Shown here one piece after another: positions 33,531 to 45,191 of a stretch of 64,000 nucleotides of DNA. Location of the stretch: assembly GCA_026874595.1 (NCBI GenBank), contig CM049322.1, positions 38,907,340-38,971,339 of the forward strand, in the 5' to 3' direction. How positions within the stretch are numbered: the stretch's first letter is position 1; each line of letters begins with the position of its first letter. Both the position numbers and the translations under genes were made by a program. The DNA comes from Sipunculus nudus (taxonomy: Eukaryota; Annelida; Sipuncula; Golfingiida; Sipunculidae). The notes under the pieces are model-generated. The model made no database searches and was not told the DNA's origin. It saw only the letters and a list, made by a program, of their open reading frames with translations.

Positions 33531-34640
33531 TTTCAAACCTGATGCATTTGTTGAAGATCCCGACCTTGATCAACTTAAACAGTTGACAAAAGATCAGTTG
33601 TTGCGTTTTAGACAACACTTAGGGTATGTGTGAATAAAAGCTTTAAGAAAGCCTGATATGATTGCTAAAATCATGCAAGATCTAGTTAGCAAAGGTTTAA
33701 TTGAAGAGAGTGAAGTAGAAACATAAAAAAAGTGACAACCTTGCAGTTAGGATTAAAAAAGTTGACATGAGCTAGCATTAAAAGAAAGTGAAGAACATCA
33801 AAGAGAAAGACTAGAAAAAGAAATTGAAAGAGAAAGACTAGAAACAGAAAAAGAAATAGAGTGAAAACAACTGGAGTTAGAACGACTTAAACTAGAACAT
33901 GGTCTACTTGCTGCCTCAACTCACAGTTTCGATGTTACTAAACACATTAGACCTGTCCTACCTTTTCAAGAAAATGAGGTTGATATATATTTCTTACACT
34001 TTGAGAAGGTAGCTAAAAATTTACAATTGGCCTAAGGAAAATTGGATTATGCTATTACAAAGTGTATTGACTGGCACGGCCAGAGAAAGAAGGTTATGAC
34101 TTAGTTACGGAGGCTTACCGCCAGAAATTTAGATATTGGGAAAGCAAAACAACAGAACTATGTAGAATTTGCTAGGACAAAAGAGCAGTTGTTTAATCAT
34201 TGGTGTAGTTCTAAAAATGTAATGAAAGATAATGAAAATTTTCGCCAGTTGATTTTGCTTGATGAATTTAAGCTCTGCATTAACGCAGGTGTTAAAACCT
34301 TTCTTGATGAAAAAATTCCTGAAACACTTGACATTGCTGCTCAATTAGCTGATGATTATTCATTAACACATTACTACCAAATCAAACCAGTCATTCACAA
34401 ACAAGAATGTAAATCAGTATGGTCAAAAGAAGTTTAAGGTGCAGACACCCAATAATAGTAGTTCTGATAGATCAACAAAGTCCATTGCTACACCTCAGTC
34501 CATGTCCACTCTGTCTAAATCCAACAAAAACTGCTGGAAACTTGCAAATTAACCGAGGAGCAAACCACCTGGTTTTGATTCAAAATCTGTGCAAAGCACA
34601 GTACCAGAGCCAAGCTCTTTTCAAGTAAATAAGGGGTAAA
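33531..34640 (+). pseudogene. gag relic with SCAN-like domain
   Basis: The N-terminal part reads AFVEDPDLDQLKQLTKDQLL, then a stop-broken charged, coiled-coil-like stretch (about 33760-33900), then FDVTKHIRPVLPFQENEVDI. The open piece 34120-34440 includes YVEFARTKEQLFNHWCSS and FRQLILLDEFKLCINAGVK, the SCAN-like region of Gmr1-like gag proteins, thought to be the source of vertebrate SCAN domains. This would bind other gag molecules in the particle. Several stops and shifts; no clear zinc knuckle seen. Confidence 0.7.
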
Positions 34641-34857
34641 ACTCCTTTATTGACTCTAAAAAAACAGTACGATGCTACAGAGGCCAACGTGCCGTCTGAA
34701 TCAAAAGAAGAATCCGTAGCTTGCTGGGTAAAAACCTCATTTGATTCCTCCGAGAAATTTAATAAGGCTAGGTCCTCCTAGATGGAGTATCCTCAGAATT
34801 AAGCTAAGTCCTGTTATGACTCTTGTGAGAGTATTACAAATGAGGGCAGGTCCTCTT

Positions 34858-35110
34858 ATGACAAAACAGAAGTCTGTTCCGCTTCACAGTATACATTTAA
34901 AGTCAGATTTGATTTCTGGGAATATTACTGTGGGTATAAGAACAACTTTACCCTTTAAGGGAATTCAGTTGCTGCTAGGCAGTGATGTTGCAGGTGACAA
35001 AGTACAGCCTTTACCAATAGTGACAGAAAAGCTGTTACTTGATCAGGACACTGATCCTGAAAATCAGGAAATTCCTGGCTTGTATCATTCATGTGCTGTA
35101 ACTAGATCTA
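34858..35110 (+). pseudogene. Retroviral-type aspartic protease remnant
   Basis: The frame reads SVPLHSIHLKSDLISG and then IQLLLGSDVAGDKVQPLPIV, matching the C-terminal part of gypsy proteases (LLLGxDxAG). The catalytic DTG/DSG was not found upstream, so the enzyme is incomplete. It is followed at once by integrase rather than reverse transcriptase. Confidence 0.6.
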
Positions 35111-35204
35111 TGGTCAAGAAAAAAACCCATATGAGGATAATTGTCCAGATTATAACACTCTAGGAGTCACTAGTGACCTGTCTAACAACTCGCCCGTACA
35201 GGAT

Positions 35205-36160
35205 GCAGCATTTTCAAGGTCGGAACTTATCACGGAACAGCATAAGGACCCTAATATATCATGTTTGTTTCCCGGGGCAGTTTCTAAAGATGAACTGTCA
35301 CAGAACCCAGTTTGTTTCTATGTTAAAAATGAAGTGCTTATGCGTAAATGGCGACCACCTGATGAGTGGGCCATCAAACATCAAATAGTTATGCCCAAAA
35401 GAAATTCTAAACATGGAACAGGAGGCTCCTTTATCTGGTCATTTAGGTATAAATAAAACTTTTCAGAAAGTTAGTACACGCTTATATTGGCCTAACCTCA
35501 GGACAGATGTTGTACAATATTGTAAATCATGCCACACATGCCAGGTGGTAGGCAAGCCCAATCAGAATCCTCCTAAAGCCAAACCTCGGCCTATTCCTGT
35601 TTCGAGGAACCATTTAGTGCCATTATTGTTGTTTGTGTTGGACCACTGCCCAAAACAAAATCTGGACATAAATATTTGCTGACAATAATTTGCGCATCTA
35701 CCAGGCAATACCATTGCGCAAAATTAATGCCATAAGAATTGTCAAGGCTCTGACCAAATTTTTAACCACTTTAGGATTACCAACATCCGTCAAGTCTGAC
35801 CAAAGTCTATTTTTATGTCTGGCTTTTTCCAGCAAGTTATGCTTAAGCCAGGTATAAAACAGTACAGCTCTTCGCAATACCATCCTGAAAGTCAGGGCGC
35901 CCTCGGGCGTTTTCACCAGACATTAAAAAAACATGATAAGGAGTTATTGCTATGACACCAAAAAAAAATTGGGATGAAGGAATCCACCTATTGCTGTTTG
36001 GTGTCAGAGAATCATTTCAAGAGTCCTTGGGTGACAGTCCCTTTGAACTAGCTTTAAACACTCAGTTCGCTGTCCATTAAAAATGCTTAAAGAAAAATCT
36101 TGTGTGAAAATCCTGATTCTCTTAGTTTTTTTTGCGGCATGTCTCAGACTTTTCGTAAAG
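35205..36160 (+). pseudogene. Ty3/gypsy integrase relic
   Basis: The zinc-binding domain at 35413-35600 has SGHLGINKTFQKVSTRLYWP and YCKSCHTCQ; the first histidine seems replaced by Q (EQEAP). The core follows in broken frames: VCVGPLPKTKSG, KSDQSLF, YHPESQGALGRFHQTLK. By alignment to the family the DDE residues are V (lost), D (kept) and G (lost), so it cannot be active. The end is recognisable as SQTFRKE at about 36141-36161, beyond which array sequence begins. Confidence 0.85.
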
Positions 36161-36472
36161 AGTAAAAATGCATATACCAATGAAAAAAAGAGTAACGATA
36201 TGAACTGCAGAAATATCACGTTTATATATGTTTACATAAGCAGTTAATTGCATTGATCTCTTATACTTTACATCAAGTAAACGTTCTATAAACAATTATG
36301 AATCGACAGAGTGACTCTGGCTTTATCAAAACATATATAAGGTGCACGGCGTACGTATACACTTATCGTCTATATTCAGTTAAACATATTCAATGACTAA
36401 TATTAAACTAAAAGTAACACGGTACAAACGTTCATTCATGAAAATAAACAATCACATTGATAAAATAGAAAA
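36161..36472. other. Receptor 3' flank (S1)
   Basis: Shared with L 20905-21214 apart from a small insertion near 36181-36192. No gene. Confidence 0.6.
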
Positions 36473-37474
36473 TCAATTTGAAGAATGACCGTTACATTTC
36501 AGTCTTTGATAGAATTCCTCCCTGGTTTTGCGGTTTGTTAATAGGTATATGAACAACGGGCTTATATCATAAAATGACAATAACATTTCTAACACCATAA
36601 GTATCCCCCGAGACTGAATAAAATCTTGAAACACTATACTTACAAATCGACCCACCGCCATGGGAACATGGCACAGAATAAACATAGTAGTAGTAACGAA
36701 GGATGTTAATCTAAATCGGGAAATGACGCTTTCCCAATCGTTATTACCTGACTGCCCCGGCCTTGCTTTTTTAGCTTTAACAAGATATGACAGAATTGCA
36801 ATGTTACAAGCTATCAAGATTGCCATACTTATAAAATAAATAGCGATAGTGATAACCGTACCTACACGTATAGCAAAGGGTGAACACTTCTCACTCTTGT
36901 AATCATTTAGTGTAAGAGGGACGGCACAGACAATTAGATTAAAAGTAATGATAAAAGCGGTAGAAATCGCAATCCTCTTATGTGACCAGAGTCTAGCTGC
37001 CGAAAATGGCAGAGCCATTCCTCCAAGTTGCATACATGCTATTGCCGAGATAAGAAAGTTGATGCAGTCATGGCAAAATGCAGTTGTAAACATAAACCAG
37101 GGGCAAATATGTCCTGGTTGGGTAAAAACATAGCCATAATGAATTAAAACCAGTTGGGCAGCGCTGCGTAAAATCAGACACACAGACAAAGCAATATAGT
37201 ATATTGATACGGCTTTTGAGATCATGCTTGTTTTACATATCACTAATATGGCCAGTAGGTTTAGGGGAAGCGAAGCCGACCTGAAGGTTGTTGTTACGAT
37301 TTGTAAAACGTCCTCTATCTTTGTGCCATGTTCGCCAGGAAAGATTGACGGTGGAACATCAAAAGCGCCCCCTGTGCCTCCATGAGTAACATTATTGGTT
37401 TGTTTGGTTTGCGTATCATGCTCGATGGTCCTTGGATTTATTGTGAAACTTTCATTGACACCAACATATTCCAA
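36473..37474 (-). CDS. Rhodopsin-like (class A) G protein-coupled receptor, S1 copy
   Basis: Same length (333 codons) and topology as the L copies: seven helices, C124/C197 pair, C268-H-V-P271, S305-P306...Y310, no DRY, no TM2 aspartate. I counted 10 nucleotide differences from L1, 7 changing residues: A2E, I28N, T44I, D48E, S57L (all N-terminal, outside the membrane), V176I in TM4 and M228L in TM5. It also opens on TTG with no upstream in-frame ATG, and keeps the acceptor-like TTCTAAGCAG. The frame is unbroken despite a dead retrotransposon ending only about 310 bp from its stop. Either a functional paralogue with a missing first exon or a recent pseudogene. Confidence 0.83.
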   Translation of the reverse strand: MEYVGVNESFTINPRTIEHDTQTKQTNNVTHGGTGGAFDVPPSIFPGEHGTKIEDVLQIVTTTFRSASLPLNLLAILVICKTSMISKAVSIYYIALSVCLILRSAAQLVLIHYGYVFTQPGHICPWFMFTTAFCHDCINFLISAIACMQLGGMALPFSAARLWSHKRIAISTAFIITFNLIVCAVPLTLNDYKSEKCSPFAIRVGTVITIAIYFISMAILIACNIAILSYLVKAKKARPGQSGNNDWESVISRFRLTSFVTTTMFILCHVPMAVGRFVSIVFQDFIQSRGILMVLEMLLSFYDISPLFIYLLTNRKTREEFYQRLKCNGHSSN

Positions 37475-40124
37475 GGCATCACTGCTTAGAAGGCCCCTGA
37501 AGAGGAATTTGTATTCATATTATACCTTTAACTAATATTAGAAAACAGTAATATGAATATGGTTTTGTTTTAAATGTTACATCATGAGGCTGTTCATCAA
37601 CTTAACCATAGTAATATGTATTAATCCTTCTTCCTACGTCCAATCACTGGATACTGTGAGCAGAAAAATTAATCATGTTTAACATTTTTTTTTAACTTTA
37701 TGGTATAGTCAAATACAATGCACTTATGCGGACCCTAGATGTACCAATACATAACAAAAAAATTATACAAAGATATATACGTACAGCTAAGAATATAAAA
37801 AAGAGGTATGAAAGTTTTGACAAGTTTGGCAAAATAAGGACCGGACTACGCGGTAATACACAAATGCCAATCATACAATTTGTTTATACTTCCGGGCTGT
37901 TCACTACTTCATTTACAATAAGAAAGTTTATTGGGTATCACTTTAGCATAATAAGCTCGACTTGGGCGATATATCTATTTCATGCAGAATAATTGTATTT
38001 TTAATTTCAGACAGATACGAGAATAAACAAAACACTTTTTATACCTGATTAAAGTACATGTTATATTTTATTTTTTCTAAGAATTATAAACATTATTAGA
38101 CAGCTTTCACGCCCGGAAAAGCTTTAACTCATGAAAGCTAAAATCTATTTCTTTTAAAAAGCATATAACATAATTTTATAAAATTTCCTTTTTTTTTTAC
38201 CTTATTTAAGTATATACTATATTTTGTCATTTAATACTGTAAAGGATAAGCATTACTTGGCAGTATAGAAATGTCTGAAACATTTCAAATATCGACATAA
38301 TCTGCTACTTCATATTTATCTGATAACCTCAAAGTCAAGTTATTAATATTTACTTTTCTGGCGAACTTAATTGTTGGGACCATTCAGCATCTATCGCCAA
38401 TAGTAACTTCAGCTGTAGTGGGACCGCGTTAACAGCAAAATACACTTATTTTTTTTGTTGCACAACATTCTAGTACAGGATAATTATTGAAGTGAATGTT
38501 ACCTGTATTGCTGGAACACATTTGATCAAAAACATCAAATAAATGAAAATTGTAAAATTGTTTTAGATGAGTCGAAAATCTGTTTTAGTTATTAACAGCA
38601 CCAGCTGTTTTGATCAGCTGAAATAGTTGGACTTGTGACCCTTTGTTGAAGGATTTGTTACAGTTTTGATTTAAACTCTATCGAAATACATGTTGAAGTT
38701 CTTTTTTTACATGTATAAGTTTGAAAGTTCCAAAATGTTATGGGTGCATTTCAATGAAATTCAGAACACAAGTAACCTAATTATTAAGATACTTTCTTGA
38801 TTCACACAATATCCAACGAGAAATTCAACATGCAACATACCAGAGTCAGCAATCTATTTAGTTCTTTTAAATCAATTTAATGAAATTTCATTCAATATTT
38901 AAAAAACAATTATAACTCAATAAATGAAATCTAATTATCGTTTGATGGACATAAAAACAAAAAGACTTTAGTCCAAATAAAATGTGAAATCTTTATTTTG
39001 AGCGATTTATACAACCCATGCCCAAAAGCAATTGCATGAACATAAAAACAGCACAATTTACACTTGTGCCTTTTTGTTTAAACGAAACTGATTAAAATAA
39101 AAACTAAAACACCTGAAATAAGGAAATATACAATGTGGGAAAAAGCGATTTAAAAAGATTAAGACCTTACCTACTCAATGTAGACGAATCCATGATATAT
39201 CAGTCAGGTCACCGGAGTAGACGCTCTTAGTGCTTGTCTGTTTATGGTTGTGAATCGGTCATATATATCCCCTTAACTTTATTCATCAATCAATGCTATC
39301 ATTTACATACCTGGCAAAGACGCTCCAATCACCATACGAAAACGGAGCTCTTAGCAACATACTATATGGTCCAGTAATGAATATGAACATTTAAACAGAA
39401 ACATCTGGTGCACTATTGATCAAATATAATGATGTTCAGGTCCGGTAGGCGGAGGACTGTAAAGCCCCACCCATTTCCACAAAACGCACTGGATCTTCTA
39501 AATTCAGTATTGTTGACATAAATGTATTGGAGGGCTTAGTTTATAAACATCCAAACATGTTTGATCAACCTTGTTTCAAGGCAAATTACATGCACATGAA
39601 ATTTTTTAGTATGAACTTAATGAAATGAGTAACATCTCGAAAACAAGCATTTGTTCAATGTAAAAAGAACGGTAGCAATGATGTAATGGAAAAAGATAAA
39701 CTGATTATCTAACTAAAATACATTTACACTAACACGTTGCTAATATAATGGTGTTCATATGCGATTGGGAAGCGAAATGGATATAGGACCGAGTTGAATT
39801 ATGATTTGTTTTCAGCCGTATTTCTACATATGCAGCACTACCTAGATTTAGGTCAATGTGTAAACGAAAAAGTTTTGAAATCCTTTAATTGATATTAATA
39901 ATTTAAATTATTTTCACAGGTTAAAGAAGGCGAATTTCAATGCATTTAGGTGTAAATTTTGATGGTTTGAATGTACCGCGTACAGTGTGATCACGTCACG
40001 TCGCGTGTTTTTGTTGTGTCAGTTGCACTGTAATTTCAGTAATAGTAAAACCTAAATAAACCATTTAAACTATACTTGTGAGAAATGACTATTGTGAGAC
40101 AGAAAGAACTGTTTTAACTGTTGG
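37475..40124. other. Receptor upstream region and left end of L2
   Basis: Equivalent to 22217-24871 and to L1 1-2460: the out-of-frame ATG upstream of the receptor encodes a 10-residue peptide starting MNTNSSS, then AT-rich sequence with no recognised gene. Confidence 0.5.
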
Positions 40125-40664
40125 GGTAATTCGGTTCACCATCTGGATCTAGGAATTTTTGAAAGGAAAAAAGTCTGTTCTCTCTGATTAAAAATTACTT
40201 TTTTTCCATGGAATCTTAACTATCGACCGAGCAGCCAAAGCTTCAATAAACGCGCTTTTGAACACACGTCAGTGTTAACAATAAAAGATAATTTAAATGC
40301 AATCCTTTTTATGATAATATATGTGCGTGTGTGTGTATGTATGCACCACCGCCTTAAGGTCGCCAGTGTACTCGGCGGACCTAGTATCAGTACACTTTTC
40401 ATTACCATGAGGGGCACCCTTCATAATAAAATCTAAAGTCGATTTAATATATATATACCAAACGCATCGCCCCCACGTTATTGTGTGCCTTTATCATTCG
40501 GCATTCTCATATTGGAAACTGATTTCTTTGGCCGCTCTACAGTAAATAGGTCTCATTCTGTTTCTCTTCTTATTTGTGTCAATCACCACAAACTTCTGAA
40601 GCGATTCAAAGACTTCACCTTAATTTCTTATAAATCACATTGACCCTTATCTGTCTTATTATTC
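40125..40664 (-). pseudogene. Relic coding exon family, copy A (L2)
   Basis: Counterpart of 2461-3000 at an offset of 37664. Confidence 0.4.
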
Positions 40665-40705
40665 TCAAAAGTTTGATTTGAATTCGAATCTTTTCTTTTA
40701 TACAG

Positions 40706-40842
40706 CGCCAATCCCTGGAAAACATTTCGACTTTGGACCTACATCAGGATGGATCAGAGTACCCATTTTTTTGCAGCCTGTAAGAAGTTGTCACACCATT
40801 TACCAACATGGTACAGGGGACAAGTTTGACCCTAAGCCATGA
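40706..40842 (+). other. Candidate exon-like open stretch (L2)
   Basis: Counterpart of 3042-3178; acceptor-like signal ending at 40705. Confidence 0.25.
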
Positions 40843-41448
40843 GCCAGAATCCTTTGGCATTTCCCAATGGCTGGCTGTTGAAGTCATGAAAGCGACTGCA
40901 AATCAACGTCTATAATAATATTCATGAGCACTATAACGTCATCAATATTTTTTTATGTGTACAAGAAATAACAGTCATGATGTGTTTGTCCACTCGAATA
41001 CAATTGGTGTTACTTATAAAACAACATTTAAAAAAGTACCTTTAGTACTACGCCTAAGTTGTCCCGTTCTCTTAAATCTAAGAATGTGGGTGCTTCTCTC
41101 GTTTAAATAGATTGAGGTTCAACTATTTTAGTATGTTTCGTATTTCTTTTGACTAAATTACACAAATTACCATGGTACTTCACTTGGCAGTATCAAAATC
41201 CTGTGAGTAATATCACCATAAGGACATTACTTCATGTTTTACGTCCGTAAACTTCCCCATAATTAGTACATTACATAACAGTTTTTCTTCTCATTTAAAG
41301 CCCCAGAGACCATTAAACATTTACATATTTTCAGGAACAAAATATCCAGTAATATATATCAACAATACATATAAAAAAATATACATCAACAATATACAAC
41401 AAATTCCAGCTTGCTTGGTACTTCATAGCCCCAGCCAAGCGGGATAAA

Positions 41449-41690
41449 GTTTTTGTTTGCGATGGTTTGTTTGTTTGTTTGTTTTTCTGACAGTTAGCAA
41501 CATTACGCAGAACGGATATTGATGAAATTTGCAGGATAGCTCGTCATTGAAACAAGGAACAGATAATTACATTTTGGGGGAGATCCGGATCAATATCTGG
41601 ATCGTAAATTTTTAGAAAGAAAAACGCTGCATGTCCTACAATGCCATATGGCTTAGGTCTGCGCTATCCGTGTGCAAATTTCTAGATACC
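41449..41690 (+). repeat. Interspersed repeat with TTTG run (L2)
   Basis: Counterpart of 3785-4025. Confidence 0.55.
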
Positions 41691-42144
41691 GGTAAATCAT
41701 ATTCCCGTGTGATCTTAGATTAACTATCGACCGAAGTGCCACACATTTAATTAAAGCACCGGTTACATAGACGTCTGTGATAACACTTTTGATCATCATA
41801 TGTATATATATGCACCACCGCCTGTTGGTCTCAGCTGTACTTGGCAGACCTCGTATCAGTACTCTTTCCATTGCCATCAAAGAGATCCTTAATAATAACA
41901 CCTAAAGAGGTAATGGTAATCGATTTCATACACATATGAGGCACATTGCCCTCGGGTTATCGTGAGCTTAATACATTTGCCTTTATCATTTGCAGATGTA
42001 ATTTCCTCTACTACTTTTTATTAAGCAAAACACTTCCTTCCTCTTTTTCGTACATGTATCAGTCACCAAAAACTTCTTAGCCTACAAAGTTCTTCAGACC
42101 TGATACGATTACCTCACACGTCACCTGATCCGCTAGTTTATTTC
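41634..42144 (-). pseudogene. Relic coding exon family, copy B (L2)
   Basis: Counterpart of 3970-4480. Confidence 0.4.
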
Positions 42145-43703
42145 CGAACAGGAAATTAAAAAGTCACCGTTGACTGGCAAGTTACCCCCCCCCCCCCCTT
42201 TGCTGTCATATCCTTCACCAATGGATAATTCAAGCAAACTTAATTGAAAAAGAACAGTTAGTTCATCTTACTTTATTCCCCGAATAAGCCAAGTTTCAAA
42301 GTTTTGTTGTTGATTTTATATGAGCCAATTATAAAGTTGCATGCTTTTACTAGGCGGTATCCGTGACTGCAAAAAATACAGACACATATACATTTCTAAC
42401 TTTAAACTTTGGCATACTCCACGTGTGCACTTTTATATGAATCTAAAATGACTGCTTGAATGATTTAAATTCAGGTTGTTTGGCCAGAGGTGCTAAAGAT
42501 GTCTACACAGCATTACAAATGGGTACCGGATAAAGTGGCAACTGCGTATGGTGGGCCCTAGCGACCTTAACGTCGTGTGTGGGCGCTGAAGCGTCCCCAG
42601 GGATCTACCGCCAGGAATTAAATTGTAAGGTCTTTGGAGCCAGTTAAAACCTGTTTTTTTTTTAAACTTACCGCTGATGTCTCTTTCTGTTAAAGGTCAG
42701 TAATTTTGTATAAACGCTTGTCCAAAGGAATAAGGTATAGTATTTCTGTACTGCACATATTAATTTAAGAAATATATTAACACATTCGCTGCCAATGACG
42801 TGTTTACCCGTCGTTTATTATGATTTCCCCAGTGCCAAGCACGTGCATACACGTCATTTATTTATAAGCCTTTTTCAGCAGGAATTCTCATAAATTAAAC
42901 AATAAATTCTCTGCAGATAAGTAGTAGACCATTTATAAAATAGTCTCGCAGTATGAAAATGAATTATTTGTTATTCAACAGTGTGCTGCATCATTCTAAA
43001 GCAGGAAAGATGTGAAGATGGTGACAAAATCCACGGCTCCGGTCCATTGCCATGAAATAACTTTACGACGCACTTCAGTTTGAAGTCGATTCCTTGTAAG
43101 AATACTACTTTGAATCAAACGAAAAGGAGGATCGTAAAAATATGCAGCTAGTTTTTTTATTAGAGCACGTTTTGGCCACTTATTTACGACAGACCCAGTT
43201 GGGAGACCGACGTGTGATAGATCGCACCTTAGGTGTGAACTCAAGATAGCGAGGCGTAAGGTCGTTCAGGTGTATTGCCCCGCGAGGACAGGGTATTGCG
43301 CAATCAACAACAGAGGGCGCGTGCCACATGATTGACACACAGACCGGCAGTGTAATCAGAACGCGGCTGCAAATGATTCTTTCGGCTTATTTCTTGTTCC
43401 TTATTTATTTAAATATAGATATATGCATATATTTGTAACTTCACAAACAAATGCTCGTAAATTGCAAAACTGAAATAATCTCTGTGTTTCGTGTGACTGT
43501 GACAATGACGAGATCGTCAAGGCTCAAGCATGTCGGTATTATAAAGTCTATGACTATGTTTGAAAATTACATGTGAAATGTAAAATTATATATATATTTT
43601 TTTATAATTATATTGATCGGTAGAATCGCTGTGTTCATTATGAAGGTGTAAAAAATGTATGTTTGAGCACTAAAACTACATGTTTGTAAAAAAAAAAAAA
43701 ATA

Positions 43704-43781
43704 CACCGCACAGGTTCGAACTCACGCGGTCAGCCGTATTATGCTTGCAAATTACCTGTTCTAACCACTGCGCCATTCTAG
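43704..43781 (-). mobile_element. tRNA-derived SINE head (L2)
   Basis: Counterpart of 6045-6122: A-box 43760-43775, B-box 43713-43723 (minus strand), poly-T after it. Confidence 0.6.
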
Positions 43782-43812
43782 ATGTATTATTAAAATTTGT
43801 GTTTATCATAAT

Positions 43813-44772
43813 ATGACCATGACCATGACCATGTCCGTTACACCGCTCAGGCAATAACTAGGGTTTCTACGCCGCAGTTTTGCCTCTTCGGGTACACCCC
43901 CCCCCCCCCCCTCTTTGCACTGAGGTCGCCAGAACTGACACGCCTGCCAGCCAGGTCCGGCCCGCCCTCGCTGACCGACCACCACCGGGGAATCCCCCAA
44001 GTAAACCCGGGAGCCTGAGCCTAGCAACCAGCCAGTAATATCCGAGCGTCACCGGCCTACCCCTGGACTACCGTGAGTCCTGCCCTGAGCCTTTTCCCTT
44101 TCGACCAGGTACGGTGTTCGTTCGATCTGGGCCTTTTCCGGAGCCTTTCCTGGTTCTCGTGCCATCATGCTTGAGCCTTGTCTCTGCTGGTCCTGACCGG
44201 ACCCCCGGTTTTTACGTCTCGGAGCCTTGTCCCTGATCCTTTCGGGATCCCCTCAACTTTTATCCACCAAACGGCTGGCTCTTTAGGGCCTGGTTCCATA
44301 CTGTCGGCAACGGGCTGGCCTACTCTTCTATCGAAAAACAGTATGGGATCTTTTACGTGCCCATCCCCTTCTGGACACGGGACCGCCATTTTACGTCCTC
44401 ATCCGATGGACGGCCCGTATTTTGCTTTTGCAGTCGGGCGCTGCAGAGCCCGGAGCCTTTCTACCCCTCCCCCACTTTTTCTAGTGGGGTGATGATACTG
44501 GGGTTCCGTTTGCCACTGATTTTTTGCCAATCGAGCCACATTTTGAGGTCTTTATAGAACTTCTCTTGCTTCACCTTTTCGACATAGCCTTTGCTCAACC
44601 TTAGAATGTGGTCTTTCACATATTCTATTTCTGCCTTCTCGTGAAGCACATATACTCGGGTTCGAGGCGGGAGTCTCATGGCCGTCCTTAAGGCTCTGTT
44701 TTGAAGCCGTTGAAGTGTCTTAATGTGGTGCTCTTTGGCTGAGATCAGGGCTATGCAGCCGTACATCATAAC
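43813..44772 (-). mobile_element. 5'-truncated non-LTR retrotransposon fragment (L2)
   Basis: Counterpart of 6154-7107; frame 44461-44769. The adjacent poly-C run is longer than in L1, and the ATGACC hexamers are cleaner here (ATGACC three times, then ATGTCC). Confidence 0.55.
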
Positions 44773-44776
44773 CGGT

Positions 44777-44799
44777 CATATGTCATAATATGACATATG
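44777..44799. repeat. 23-bp perfect palindrome (L2)
   Basis: Same as 7112-7134. Confidence 0.85.
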
Positions 44800-45191
44800 T
44801 ATATAGGCTTATATTTATCAGTGCCCCTCAGTCATTTGAATCTTTCCGATTGAGCATTCACGCCAACATACACATTATTTTTAGTTCATCATTTACAATG
44901 AATATAGATCTTTATTTGAATCAGTTGTTAGCTTTATGCTGGCGTCAACGTAGACGCTATGAGACCTGTCCACCGGAGCCATGCCCTGCCTACTTTCGCG
45001 GTCATTTGGCTCAGTGCCCAACTTCACACTTCCCCCCGAGTTTTATTGCCCCTGTGTTATTCGAAGTCACACCTTCTTATCAGGTAATAAACACCTAGTC
45101 TTGGTACCACTGCAGCTCTCGGGGCTCCTGGGGTCCCTGTGTATGGCCCTAGCACTGGGGGTGAACATGGGCTTAACAGTGAATGTGTTAA

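Larger units (their letters stand above)
33388..36160 (+). mobile_element. Degenerate Ty3/gypsy retrotransposon, Gmr1-like order
   Basis: In order: a primer-site-like sequence TGTGGGCTTGTTTGGGAG (33388-33405, 13 of 18 against the tRNA-Pro site), a gag relic with SCAN-like part, a protease remnant, and then integrase directly. Reverse transcriptase and RNase H are not between protease and integrase, as in Gmr1-like elements, where they follow integrase; here that part is cut off at about 36160, where sequence shared with L resumes. Many stops and frameshifts; the element is dead. It occurs only in S1 within this window; the corresponding part of S2 lies outside it. Confidence 0.75.
22405..37662. 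repeat. Tandem-array unit S1 (short type)
   Basis: Short-type unit of about 15.3 kb. Its first 6.8 kb matches L 1-10647 at a few percent divergence, minus two blocks present in L (about 5756-8125 and 8812-10275). Its last 1.5 kb, with the receptor frame, matches L 20895-22404. The middle (29169-36150) is not collinear with L: it holds a death-domain relic, a diverged block resembling L 3.7-9 kb, and a Ty3/gypsy element. Confidence 0.92.
42777..45191. mobile_element. piggyBac-like TTAA element remnant (L2)
   Basis: Same ends as 5118-7526: TTAACACATTCGCTGCC at 42777 and CAGTGAATGTGTTAA at 45177-45191, with the same nested LINE and SINE fragments. Confidence 0.45.

Noticed and set aside
34129-34344. 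Minus-strand frames over the retrotransposon
   Set aside because: Shadows of gag and integrase reading on the plus strand.
35165-35205. Internal deletion of reverse transcriptase between protease and integrase
   Set aside because: Considered, but linker sequence matching the usual protease-to-integrase junction of Gmr1-like elements appears continuous, so an inherited domain order is preferred.
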